Of a stretch of 6,259 bases of DNA, positions 1-6,140 are shown piece by piece. Numbering within the stretch: position 1 is the stretch's first letter; each line of letters starts with the position of its first letter. The stretch comes from Nitrospirota bacterium (lineage in GTDB: Bacteria > Nitrospirota > CAKKRA01 > 9FT-COMBO-42-15), in NCBI GenBank assembly GCA_016195585.1, contig JACPZJ010000163.1, positions 1 through 6,259 of the forward strand, read 5' to 3'. The notes beneath the pieces were generated by a model that was not told the DNA's origin, made no database searches, and saw only the letters and a list, made by a program, of their open reading frames with translations. The position numbers and the translations under genes are program-made.

Positions 1-36
1 ATTCCTCCCTTTGGAAAAGGGAGGTTAGGAGGGATT
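1..36. repeat. Hairpin-forming palindromic element at the left edge
   Basis: A perfect 9-bp inverted repeat lies at 4-12 (CCTCCCTTT) and 16-24 (AAAGGGAGG), separated by a 3-base loop (GGA). It is followed at 27-36 by AGGAGGGATT, which echoes the same purine-rich motif. The stem lies about 150 bases beyond the stop of the penicillin-binding protein gene. It could terminate a transcript entering from either side, but no proper T-run follows it on the plus strand, and the minus-strand flank is cut off after three bases. Short elements of this look are often dispersed through intergenic regions of uncultivated diderm genomes. That it is one of these is inference, because only one copy is visible here. 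Confidence 0.55.
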
Positions 37-171
37 TTATAAATATGTCGTTACAATTATAAGACTGTTAATAAGTTGTAAAGCGGTGGAAGATGAGAGG
101 CTGCGGATGGCGGTAAGGCTTTTGCGGGCTTTGGCGAGGTGAAAAAATGGGACAGAAAAATGATCCTTTTA
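37..171. other. Non-coding stretch downstream of the PBP gene
   Basis: No recognisable gene or RNA was found here. Bases 83-140 are strikingly G-rich on the plus strand and GC-richer than their surroundings. In that strand, codons from GTG at 86 to TGA at 140-142 read VEDERLRMAVRLLRALAR. The opposite strand is also open over this part, so neither reading is compelling. It may be a remnant of a gene end. No rho-independent terminator is visible immediately after the PBP stop codon. Confidence 0.4.
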
Positions 172-2559
172 TTATTTCTCAAATATCCCCTTAAACCACT
201 TCATTATCCCGCCTTTTTCGCCTGAGCACTCCTCTTTTGGCTCTGTGCCTTCAATAAAGGCCTCATCAACTGCATCGGGGCAGGTCGCATTCGCCAGAAG
301 GCCGCTCTTTCTGTCCACCTTCTTAAAAATAATCCCCTGAGGAGGCAGAAAATCTGACGCCTCTTTTTTATCCAATGCCCCTTTCATAAACCCTGTCCAT
401 ATTGGCAAGGCTGCCTGAGAGCCTGAGAGATTGATAACATCCTGCTGGTCAAATCCTGCCCACACAAGGCATAGAAGCTCGGGTGTATAACCAACAAACC
501 ATGCGTCTTTAAAGTCGCTTGTGGTTCCTGTCTTTCCTGCCGCAGGCCTGTTAAAACCCAGTTGCCTGACGCCTACTCCAGTCCCGTTATCAATTACACC
601 TTTCATCAGGTGTGTGAGTATAAATGCCGCCTGCGGAGAGGCAGACTTTTCTATCTCAAGCTGCTTCTTTTCTATAACATTGCCGTCCTTGTCAATTACA
701 TCCTTAATTGATACAGGGATGGGCCTTATTCCATTGTTTGCAATGGTGGAGTAGGCAATGCCGATCTCAAGCGGTGTCAGCTCCACTGTGCCGAGTGCAA
801 TGGATGGGATATTTAAAAGCGGGCTTTCAATGCCCAATGCCTTTGCTGTTTTAATGATATTGTCTGTCCCTGTCTCCTGTGCAATCTTTACAGTGGCTAC
901 ATTCAATGATTTTTCCAAGGCGGTTCTTAATGTAACAGGGCCGTAATATTTCTTGTCGTAATTATTTGGGCTCCACTTCTGATTATCAAAGTTTATGGTA
1001 ATTTCTGAATCGTCAATAATGGATGATGGCGTAAATTTGGGTTTGCCATCAGAAGAAGGTGAAAGCGCCGCAAGATACACAATCGGCTTAAACACTGAGC
1101 CGGGCTGTCTCTTCGCCTGTGTTATCCTGTTAAATTGCGTCACCTTATAGTCCCTGCCGCCGATCATTGCCCTTATATATCCTGTCTGCGGCTGGATAAC
1201 AAGCATCCCGCCCTGAATTGCCTCATCTGCTTCCTTTCTTTTCAGCTTTGGATATTTTTTTTCAAGATCAAGCAGCCCGTTTTTCAGGGAATCCTCTGCA
1301 ATCTTTTGCAGATGCGGGTCAAGTGTTGTAAATATCTGAAGGCCGTCGCCTGTTAATACAGATTCAGGATAATTCTCCTGAAGCTGTTTTCTAACATAGT
1401 CAACAAAATACGGGGCGTCATTCTCCCTTATCTGGTATCTCCTTACCTCAATAGGTTCTGAAAGGGCCGCCCTGTATTCATCATCAGTAATCTTCCCCTT
1501 CTCGTGCATCTTGCTTAATACGATATTTCTCCGCGACCTTGCCTTATTCATATTTGTATATGGAGAGTAGCCATTCGGCGATCTTATCAGGCCTGCTATC
1601 ATGGCAGATTCGCCGAGTGAAAGCTGTGAGACCTCTTTGGAAAAATAGAATCTTGCCGCCTCTCCAACACCGAATATCCCGACAGAGCCGTTCTGGCCAA
1701 GATATATCTCATTTATATATGCCTCAAGTATCTCATCCTTTGAATATCGCGCCTCAACAATCAACGCCATTATAGCCTCATTAATCTTCCGCCGGAATGT
1801 CCTTTTGTGCGAAAGGAAGAAATTTTTAACAAGCTGCTGTGTGATTGTGCTTCCGCCCTGCGACACACCGGCTTTTTTTAAATTTGCGAGGATCGCCCTC
1901 GCAACGCTTCTCGGGTCTATGCCAAAGTGCTCATAGAATCTTATGTCCTCTATAATCACTATTGCATCTGTGAGGTATTTGGGCGCCCCGGTTAATTTCA
2001 CGAGGTTCCTCTCCTGCCAGCCGCCCTCAAATATTGCAGTGATACGTTCAGGCTCTATCTCAACGGAAAAGAGTTCCTCTTTAGTTGTGATATTCTCCAT
2101 TCTTTCAATCACACTGTTTTTTAGATAGAGCCTTAGGGGAAGGCCTGTTGTCGGCCTGTTGGGATAAATAAAGTTGTGAAGATAGATATCAAGCATCTCG
2201 CCAGAAAGCCTGTACTCTCCCTGCCTCGGCTCTGAGGCGGTTCTATAGTAATTCAGCCTGTTCAGCCTCTCTATAAGGCTTGTGGCATTTATATCAATCC
2301 CGGGATAGAGATTGAGAGAGTCAGAATATATCTTTGATGGAAGCTGCCACTTTTTTCCCTCAAACCTGTCCACCACAATAAAATACAGAAAGGTTACATA
2401 GATAAAGGTTATAATGGAAAGCCCAAGGACAGCATAAAGAAAGAGCTTTAACTTGTTAATTTTCTTTTTCTTGTTTTTAAAATAAGCAAAAAAACCTTTT
2501 ACCTTAACTTTGAGTTTTTCATTTTTCATTTTTAATTTATTTATCCCGCCTCCCTCCAA
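172..2559 (-). CDS. Bifunctional class A penicillin-binding protein, PBP1B type (UB2H, GT51, transpeptidase)
   Basis: Makes peptidoglycan in the periplasm: the GT51 domain polymerises lipid II into glycan strands and the transpeptidase domain cross-links peptides; it is a beta-lactam target. The 795 residues read as a very Lys-rich cytoplasmic tail (8-38), one membrane anchor (about 38-63), and a UB2H-like domain (about 68-157, starting KKWQLPSKIYSD) as in Escherichia coli PBP1B, where UB2H binds the activator LpoB. GT51 motifs follow: EDIRFYEHFG with E204, GGSTITQQ at 235-242 and RKINE at 257-261. The transpeptidase has all three motifs: SVFK (S488, K491), SLN (551-553) and KTGT (676-679). 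C760 and C778 near the C-terminus might pair. The TTG start at 2559 overlaps polA by 19 bases. ATG at 2529-2527 (residue 11), 11 bases past the polA stop, is the likelier start and would give 785 residues. Translation is probably coupled to polA. No partner such as LpoB is visible. Confidence 0.97.
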   Translation of the reverse strand: MEGGGINKLKMKNEKLKVKVKGFFAYFKNKKKKINKLKLFLYAVLGLSIITFIYVTFLYFIVVDRFEGKKWQLPSKIYSDSLNLYPGIDINATSLIERLNRLNYYRTASEPRQGEYRLSGEMLDIYLHNFIYPNRPTTGLPLRLYLKNSVIERMENITTKEELFSVEIEPERITAIFEGGWQERNLVKLTGAPKYLTDAIVIIEDIRFYEHFGIDPRSVARAILANLKKAGVSQGGSTITQQLVKNFFLSHKRTFRRKINEAIMALIVEARYSKDEILEAYINEIYLGQNGSVGIFGVGEAARFYFSKEVSQLSLGESAMIAGLIRSPNGYSPYTNMNKARSRRNIVLSKMHEKGKITDDEYRAALSEPIEVRRYQIRENDAPYFVDYVRKQLQENYPESVLTGDGLQIFTTLDPHLQKIAEDSLKNGLLDLEKKYPKLKRKEADEAIQGGMLVIQPQTGYIRAMIGGRDYKVTQFNRITQAKRQPGSVFKPIVYLAALSPSSDGKPKFTPSSIIDDSEITINFDNQKWSPNNYDKKYYGPVTLRTALEKSLNVATVKIAQETGTDNIIKTAKALGIESPLLNIPSIALGTVELTPLEIGIAYSTIANNGIRPIPVSIKDVIDKDGNVIEKKQLEIEKSASPQAAFILTHLMKGVIDNGTGVGVRQLGFNRPAAGKTGTTSDFKDAWFVGYTPELLCLVWAGFDQQDVINLSGSQAALPIWTGFMKGALDKKEASDFLPPQGIIFKKVDRKSGLLANATCPDAVDEAFIEGTEPKEECSGEKGGIMKWFKGIFEK
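2506..2540. repeat. AT-rich simple tract over the PBP start
   Basis: This low-complexity tract is built from repeated short units of the form AAAAATG and AAAAACTC on the minus strand. It spans the end of polA's downstream spacer and the first codons of the penicillin-binding protein, where it is read as MKNEKLKVK. The resulting N-terminus is unlike a designed signal and looks like repeat-derived sequence carried into the coding frame. Its role, if any, is unknown. It complicates the start call of the downstream gene. Confidence 0.4.
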
Positions 2560-5210
2560 TTTTTGCCCATACCCATGTCTACCTTTATCGGCACAGAGAG
2601 CGGCATAACATTCTCCATCTCATCCTTTACCAGTTTTTTCATAAGCTCAATCTCTCCTTCAGGCGCCTCAAACACAAGCTCATCATGCACCTGAAGGATC
2701 ATAATGGATTTAAGATTTTCTTTAAGCAGCCTTTTACTTATACTTATCATGGCCATCTTTATCAGATCTGCTGCGCTCCCCTGAATCGGTGCATTTATAG
2801 CGCTCCGTTCGCCAAAGCCCCTTGTAGCGCCATTTTCACTCCTTAGCTCAGGGATTTGCCGCCTTCTGTTTAAGATGGTTGTTACATAACCCTTTTCCTT
2901 TGCCTCTGCAATTGTCCTGTCTATGAACGTCCTTACGCCTTTATAATGGGCAAAGTAGTTGTCTATGTAAGCCTTTGCCTCTTCAACAGATATTTCCAAA
3001 TCAGATGACAGGCCATAAGGGCTCATGCCGTATACTATCCCAAAGTTCACTGTCTTTGCAAACCGCCGCATATTTGAATCAACCTTATCAGGCGCTACGG
3101 CAAAAAGCTCCACTGCTGTCCGGGTGTGGATGTCCTCATCCTTTTTAAAGGAATCAATCAGCACCGGGTCGCCGGACATATGGGCAAGGATTCTCAATTC
3201 TATCTGTGAATAGTCTGCGGCAAGGAGCAGATTCCCTTTTTCTGCAACAAAGGCCTCCCTTATCCTTTTGCCGGGCTCTGTGCGTATTGGTATGTTTTGC
3301 AGATTCGGCTCGCTGCTTGAGAGCCTGCCTGTTGATGTTACAGTCTGGTTTAATGATGTATGTATCCGCCCTGTCTTTGGATGCACCATCCTCGGAAGGG
3401 CATCAATGTAAGTGGATTTTAATTTCATCAATTGCCTGTAGTTTAAAAGCTCAAGGGGAATCTCATGTGCCTTTGCAAGAGTTGTTAAAACCTCCTCATC
3501 TGTGGAATAGCCGGTCTTTGTCTTTTTTACAGGCTTCAGGCCGAGCCGTGTGAAAAGTATCTCAGAAAGCTGCTTTGGGGAATTGATATTAAACTCCCCG
3601 CCTGCCAGCGCATAGATTTTTTTGACTATATTATTAAGCTGCGAATCAAGCTCCTTTGACAGCTCGCCTAAAAGGGCAATATCAACCTTAAAGCCGTTCA
3701 TCTCTATCTCCGAAAGGACAGTAACAAGCGGAAGCTCTACATCATAAAAGAGCCTCTCCAAATCCTGCTCCTTCAGCATGGGGCCGAGCTTCTTTGTAAG
3801 CTGATATGTTATATCTGCATCCTCACAGGAGTATTTTGTCGCTGTCTCTATATCTACCTCGCTGAACCCTTTTTGTTTTTTGCCTTTGCCTGTAACATCC
3901 TTATATGTTGTCATTATGTGATTCATATACTCAAGGGCAATATTATCAAGGCTGTGACTGTATCTATTGGGATTAAGCAGGTAGGATGCAACCATTGTGT
4001 CAAAGCTGATTCCAGTCAGATTTATTCCATAATTTTTAAACACTATAATTTCATATTTTATATTCTGGCCGTACTTTTTTATCTTCTCGTCCTCAAGCAG
4101 GGGTTTAAACTGGTTTAATACCAGCTCCCTTTTAAGCTGTTCTGGCGCGCCAAGATAGCGATGGCCAACAGGGATGTAAAAGGCCTCATTAATTTCCATT
4201 GAGGCAGATATGCCAACGATCTCTGCGAGCATGGGGTCTTCGCTTGTTGTCTCTGTGTCAATGGCAAGCCCGCCCTTTTCCTTTATTCTATTTATTAATG
4301 AAGAAAGCTCTTCCTCTTTTAGTATGGTTTTATATCTCATGTTTTCCAATGAAGACGGCTCGCCGGCAACCTGCTTTAAGAGCCGTGTAAATTCCAGTTC
4401 GCGCAAGAGGCCGATAAGGAGCGCATTATCAGGCTCTTTCCTTTTATACTCATTAAGATTTATTTCAATAGGGCAGTCTGTGATAATAGTTGCAAGCTCC
4501 CTGCTCAGCCTTGCAATATCTCTGGATTCCTTCAGCGCCTCTGCGAGTTTGGGCTTTTTTAGCTTGTCAATATTGGACAGGAGATTTTCAATGCTTCCAA
4601 ACTCAGCTATCAATGCTGTTGCGGTTTTTTCCCCAATCCCGTGGACACCCGGGATATTGTCCGATGCATCACCCATCAGGCCCATTATTTCAATCATCTT
4701 ATCAGGCCCAACTCCAAACCGTTCAATAACATCCTTCTCTTCAAAAACCTTATCCTTTAACGTATCGTATATCTTTACATCTGGCGAAATAAGCTGGAGC
4801 ATATCCTTGTCGCCTGTAACTATCACCACCTCAAATTCCTTTTCAGCCTTTTTTGATATTGTGCCGATCAGATCATCAGCCTCGTAGCCCTCCATTAAGA
4901 TGACAGGGATATTAAATGCCTCAACGAGCTTATGAATGTATGGTATCTGCTGAACCATGTCCCTTGGCATCTCAGGCCTGTGCGCCTTGTACTCTTCGTA
5001 TGCCTTATGCCTCTTTGTCGGGCCCTTTGCATCAAAGGCAATTGCAAGGTAATCAGGCTTCTTTTCTTTCACAATCTTCTGGAGCATCGTTATAAAACCA
5101 TAGATGGCATTGGTTGGAAAGCCCTTTGATGTGGAGAGGTTTCTTATGGCATGATACGCCCTGTAGATGTAGGAATTGCCGTCAATCAGATAGAGTGTTG
5201 GCTTTAGCAT
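2541..5210 (-). CDS. polA: DNA polymerase I
   Basis: Fills gaps, removes RNA primers and supports excision repair in the cytoplasm. The 889 residues carry all three classic domains (E. coli has 928). The 5'-nuclease (1 to about 290) shows D10 in LYLIDGNS, FDAKGPT at 59-65, EADD at 110-113, TGDKD at 132-136 and GDASDNIPG at 180-188. The 3'-5' exonuclease (about 291-480) keeps D318 and E320 (DTET) and YSCEDAD with Y460 and D464, but has E387 where E. coli has Asp424. The polymerase has TSTGRL at 625-630, motif A with D666 (DYSQIELR), motif B with R715, K719, F723 and Y727, and motif C VHDE at 841-844. F723 matches the Phe of E. coli (Phe762), associated with discrimination against dideoxynucleotides. 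ATG 5210 fits the usual N-terminus. No Shine-Dalgarno precedes it; a promoter sits so close that the mRNA is probably leaderless. The 3' end abuts the PBP gene. Confidence 0.99.
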   Translation of the reverse strand: MLKPTLYLIDGNSYIYRAYHAIRNLSTSKGFPTNAIYGFITMLQKIVKEKKPDYLAIAFDAKGPTKRHKAYEEYKAHRPEMPRDMVQQIPYIHKLVEAFNIPVILMEGYEADDLIGTISKKAEKEFEVVIVTGDKDMLQLISPDVKIYDTLKDKVFEEKDVIERFGVGPDKMIEIMGLMGDASDNIPGVHGIGEKTATALIAEFGSIENLLSNIDKLKKPKLAEALKESRDIARLSRELATIITDCPIEINLNEYKRKEPDNALLIGLLRELEFTRLLKQVAGEPSSLENMRYKTILKEEELSSLINRIKEKGGLAIDTETTSEDPMLAEIVGISASMEINEAFYIPVGHRYLGAPEQLKRELVLNQFKPLLEDEKIKKYGQNIKYEIIVFKNYGINLTGISFDTMVASYLLNPNRYSHSLDNIALEYMNHIMTTYKDVTGKGKKQKGFSEVDIETATKYSCEDADITYQLTKKLGPMLKEQDLERLFYDVELPLVTVLSEIEMNGFKVDIALLGELSKELDSQLNNIVKKIYALAGGEFNINSPKQLSEILFTRLGLKPVKKTKTGYSTDEEVLTTLAKAHEIPLELLNYRQLMKLKSTYIDALPRMVHPKTGRIHTSLNQTVTSTGRLSSSEPNLQNIPIRTEPGKRIREAFVAEKGNLLLAADYSQIELRILAHMSGDPVLIDSFKKDEDIHTRTAVELFAVAPDKVDSNMRRFAKTVNFGIVYGMSPYGLSSDLEISVEEAKAYIDNYFAHYKGVRTFIDRTIAEAKEKGYVTTILNRRRQIPELRSENGATRGFGERSAINAPIQGSAADLIKMAMISISKRLLKENLKSIMILQVHDELVFEAPEGEIELMKKLVKDEMENVMPLSVPIKVDMGMGKNWREAG
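2546..2558 (-). promoter_or_regulatory. Purine-rich Shine-Dalgarno-like stretch within the polA 3' end
   Basis: The last polA codons (Trp-Arg-Glu-Ala-Gly) carry GGAGGGAGGCGGG on the minus strand, the only strong Shine-Dalgarno-like sequence near the penicillin-binding protein start. It begins right after the TT of the possible TTG start at 2559, so it cannot serve that codon. It lies about 19 bases before ATG 2529, which is longer than the usual 5-10. It therefore supports the ATG start only if the spacing is tolerated or translation is coupled to polA termination. Confidence 0.4.
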
Positions 5211-5216
5211 AGATAC

Positions 5217-5245
5217 ATATTACTGGAATGAACAAGGTATGTCAA
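5217..5245 (-). promoter_or_regulatory. Near-consensus sigma-70 type promoter for polA
   Basis: On the minus strand a perfect -35 box TTGACA (5245-5240) is followed by a 17-base spacer (5239-5223) and a -10 box TAATAT (5222-5217), which matches the TATAAT consensus at four of six positions. If the start is seven bases past the end of the -10, it falls at 5210, the A of the polA ATG. This agrees with the lack of any Shine-Dalgarno sequence in the bases before that ATG. The box positions are read directly. The function and exact start site are inferred. Confidence 0.65.
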
Positions 5246-5248
5246 ATG

Positions 5249-5275
5249 GCAGATGACCCCTCTGACTAAATCTGC
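5249..5275. other. Inverted repeat next to the polA -35 box
   Basis: GCAGAT (5249-5254) and ATCTGC (5270-5275) form a perfect 6-bp inverted repeat with a 15-base centre. It lies three bases upstream of the -35 box, between the nucleotidyltransferase stop and the polA promoter. It could be an operator for a dimeric regulator or a weak hairpin at the end of the upstream transcript; no T-run follows. A 6-bp repeat with a long gap can easily arise by chance. Confidence 0.25.
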
Positions 5276-5289
5276 TATTAATGTTTCTC

Positions 5290-5688
5290 TTATAGGCGGG
5301 GCATAGCCTGAGCCTGCTTTAGTGTGGCCTCTGCCTTTTTGAATTTGTCCAGCGCCCATGCCTGAAAGGCAGCGTAATTTTCAGGTGCGCTTTCATAGAT
5401 GGGTACGCCATCATAGGCGATCTCAAAGAGCAGGAAGGGGTCTGCATTTTCTATCTGATATGTATGAATGCGGGAGTTGTTGAATATCTCATTAATAGCC
5501 TTAATCAATCCCATATCCCATTTTTCGCTGCATTCCTTTTTGGAATTTTTAATGCAGCGGATTGCAATATCAAGGTCATTTTTCTTGCAGGTCAGGCCCT
5601 TTGTCTCAAGCCTGAAAAGGACAATCAGGTCAAGATTGAAATCCTCTGCTAATTTCTTTAGTTTTTCTCGTCTTGTGGTTTGTAACAT
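5290..5688 (-). CDS. Degenerate MntA-like minimal nucleotidyltransferase
   Basis: A 132-residue protein resembling the small polymerase-beta-type nucleotidyltransferases (MNT), which usually act as antitoxins by AMPylating a HEPN-domain toxin. The fold signature is visible: a hydrophobic strand LIVLF (21-25), a turn ending at G31, and the acidic pair NDLDIAI with D38 and D40. The C-terminal part, ADPFLLFEIAYDGVPIYE (82-99), is typical of the family, followed by a charged helix. The Gly-Ser expected just after the first strand (FGSxxxG) is replaced by R26-L27, and the region where the third carboxylate is usual reads RIHTYQI (73-79) with no acidic residue. Catalysis is therefore doubtful. No HEPN/HepT-like gene is next to it: ilvE lies 63 bases upstream and polA 79 bases downstream. 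ATG 5688 is the only sensible start, since a stop lies five codons upstream at 5703-5701, but no Shine-Dalgarno is visible. Confidence 0.75.
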   Translation of the reverse strand: MLQTTRREKLKKLAEDFNLDLIVLFRLETKGLTCKKNDLDIAIRCIKNSKKECSEKWDMGLIKAINEIFNNSRIHTYQIENADPFLLFEIAYDGVPIYESAPENYAAFQAWALDKFKKAEATLKQAQAMPRL

Positions 5689-5709
5689 AATTTTACATTG
5701 TCATTGAAA

Positions 5710-5737
5710 GTAGGGGTTCAAAATTTTGAACCCCTAC
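5710..5737. repeat. Perfect 28-bp palindrome between ilvE and the nucleotidyltransferase gene
   Basis: The half-site GTAGGGGTTCAAAA (5710-5723) is followed immediately by its exact reverse complement (5724-5737), with no spacer. As RNA it would fold to a stem of about 12 bp with a four-base loop. On the minus strand it begins 15 bases past the ilvE stop and is followed by ACTTTC, a poor T-run, so it is at best a weak rho-independent terminator. It could also be a dispersed REP-like element or a binding site for a dimeric protein. Only one copy is seen in this window. Confidence 0.8.
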
Positions 5738-5751
5738 CTACCTTTGTTACA

Positions 5752-6138
5752 TTAAACATATGCCAGCCAGTCTTTGTGCTTCTTATCACGGCCGCGGACA
5801 ATATCAAAGAATGCTGCCTGAACCGTTGTTGTAATAGGTCCGGGCTTTCCTTCGCCAACCTGTCTGTTATCAATCTCTCTTATAGGCGTTATCTCTGCTG
5901 CAGTGCCTGTAAAAAACGCCTCGTCTGCAATATAAAGCTCATCCCTTGTAAACCTTGCCTCCATAACTGAAATGCCCTTTTCTCTTGCAAGCTGTATTAT
6001 AGAATCCCTTGTTATCCCTTCTAATATAGATGTAAGCGGTGTGGTCTTTAAGACATTATTCCTCACAATAAAGATATTCTCGCCGGGGCCTTCAGCAACA
6101 TAGCCGTCTGTGTCCAGCATTATTGCCTCATCAGTGCC
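5752..6138 (-). CDS. ilvE: Branched-chain amino acid aminotransferase, C-terminal part (5' end lost at a junction)
   Basis: IlvE is a PLP-dependent fold-type IV enzyme that transfers the amino group between glutamate and the keto acids of leucine, isoleucine and valine in the cytoplasm. About 128 residues remain, matching roughly the last 40% of the E. coli protein (309 residues). Visible motifs are DEAIMLDTDGYVAEGPGENI, which holds the cofactor-binding Glu region, LEGITRD (phosphate-binding turn), ADEAFFTGTAAEITPI and VGEGKPGPIT. The catalytic PLP lysine lies in the missing N-terminal part. The frame continues to a TTG at 6171, but the residues past the Gly-Thr at 6138-6133 (SLSRSPA and on) are not IlvE-like, the DNA there is GC-rich, and an in-frame stop lies at 6183-6181. 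That extension and its start are artefacts of the join. The native gene would continue beyond this window's true sequence. Confidence 0.95.
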   Translation of the reverse strand, partial: GTDEAIMLDTDGYVAEGPGENIFIVRNNVLKTTPLTSILEGITRDSIIQLAREKGISVMEARFTRDELYIADEAFFTGTAAEITPIREIDNRQVGEGKPGPITTTVQAAFFDIVRGRDKKHKDWLAYV

Positions 6139-6140
6139 CG
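6131..6140. other. Chimeric junction between ilvE and malQ fragments
   Basis: IlvE reads sensibly on the minus strand up to about 6132-6138, and MalQ reads sensibly on the plus strand from 6134. The overlap, GTGCC at 6134-6138, can belong to either side, so the break lies within a few bases. Upstream of 6134 the MalQ frame gives Ser-Ser in place of the usual Gly-Thr, and beyond 6138 the IlvE frame gives unrelated residues. GC content changes at the same point. Confidence 0.85.

Noticed and set aside
4210..4887. A 225-codon open frame on the plus strand, antisense to polA
   Set aside because: It is Ser-rich with no recognisable domain and lies entirely opposite the conserved 5'-nuclease and exonuclease coding sequence of polA. 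It is a shadow of polA codon usage.
5286..5298. 13-base direct repeat TCTCTTATAGGCG, here and at 5876-5888
   Set aside because: One copy is inside ilvE coding sequence and the other spans the nucleotidyltransferase stop. A single 13-base match in 6 kb is close to what chance allows and there is no further flanking similarity.
5290..5688. A complete MNT/HEPN toxin-antitoxin pair
   Set aside because: Only the nucleotidyltransferase-like half is present. Neither flank encodes a HEPN protein with an RxxxxH-type motif, so a pair is not supported.
5690..5695. TAAAAT-like -10 box just before the nucleotidyltransferase start
   Set aside because: It ends one or two bases before the ATG, so transcription would start inside the gene, and no -35 box is found at an acceptable distance.
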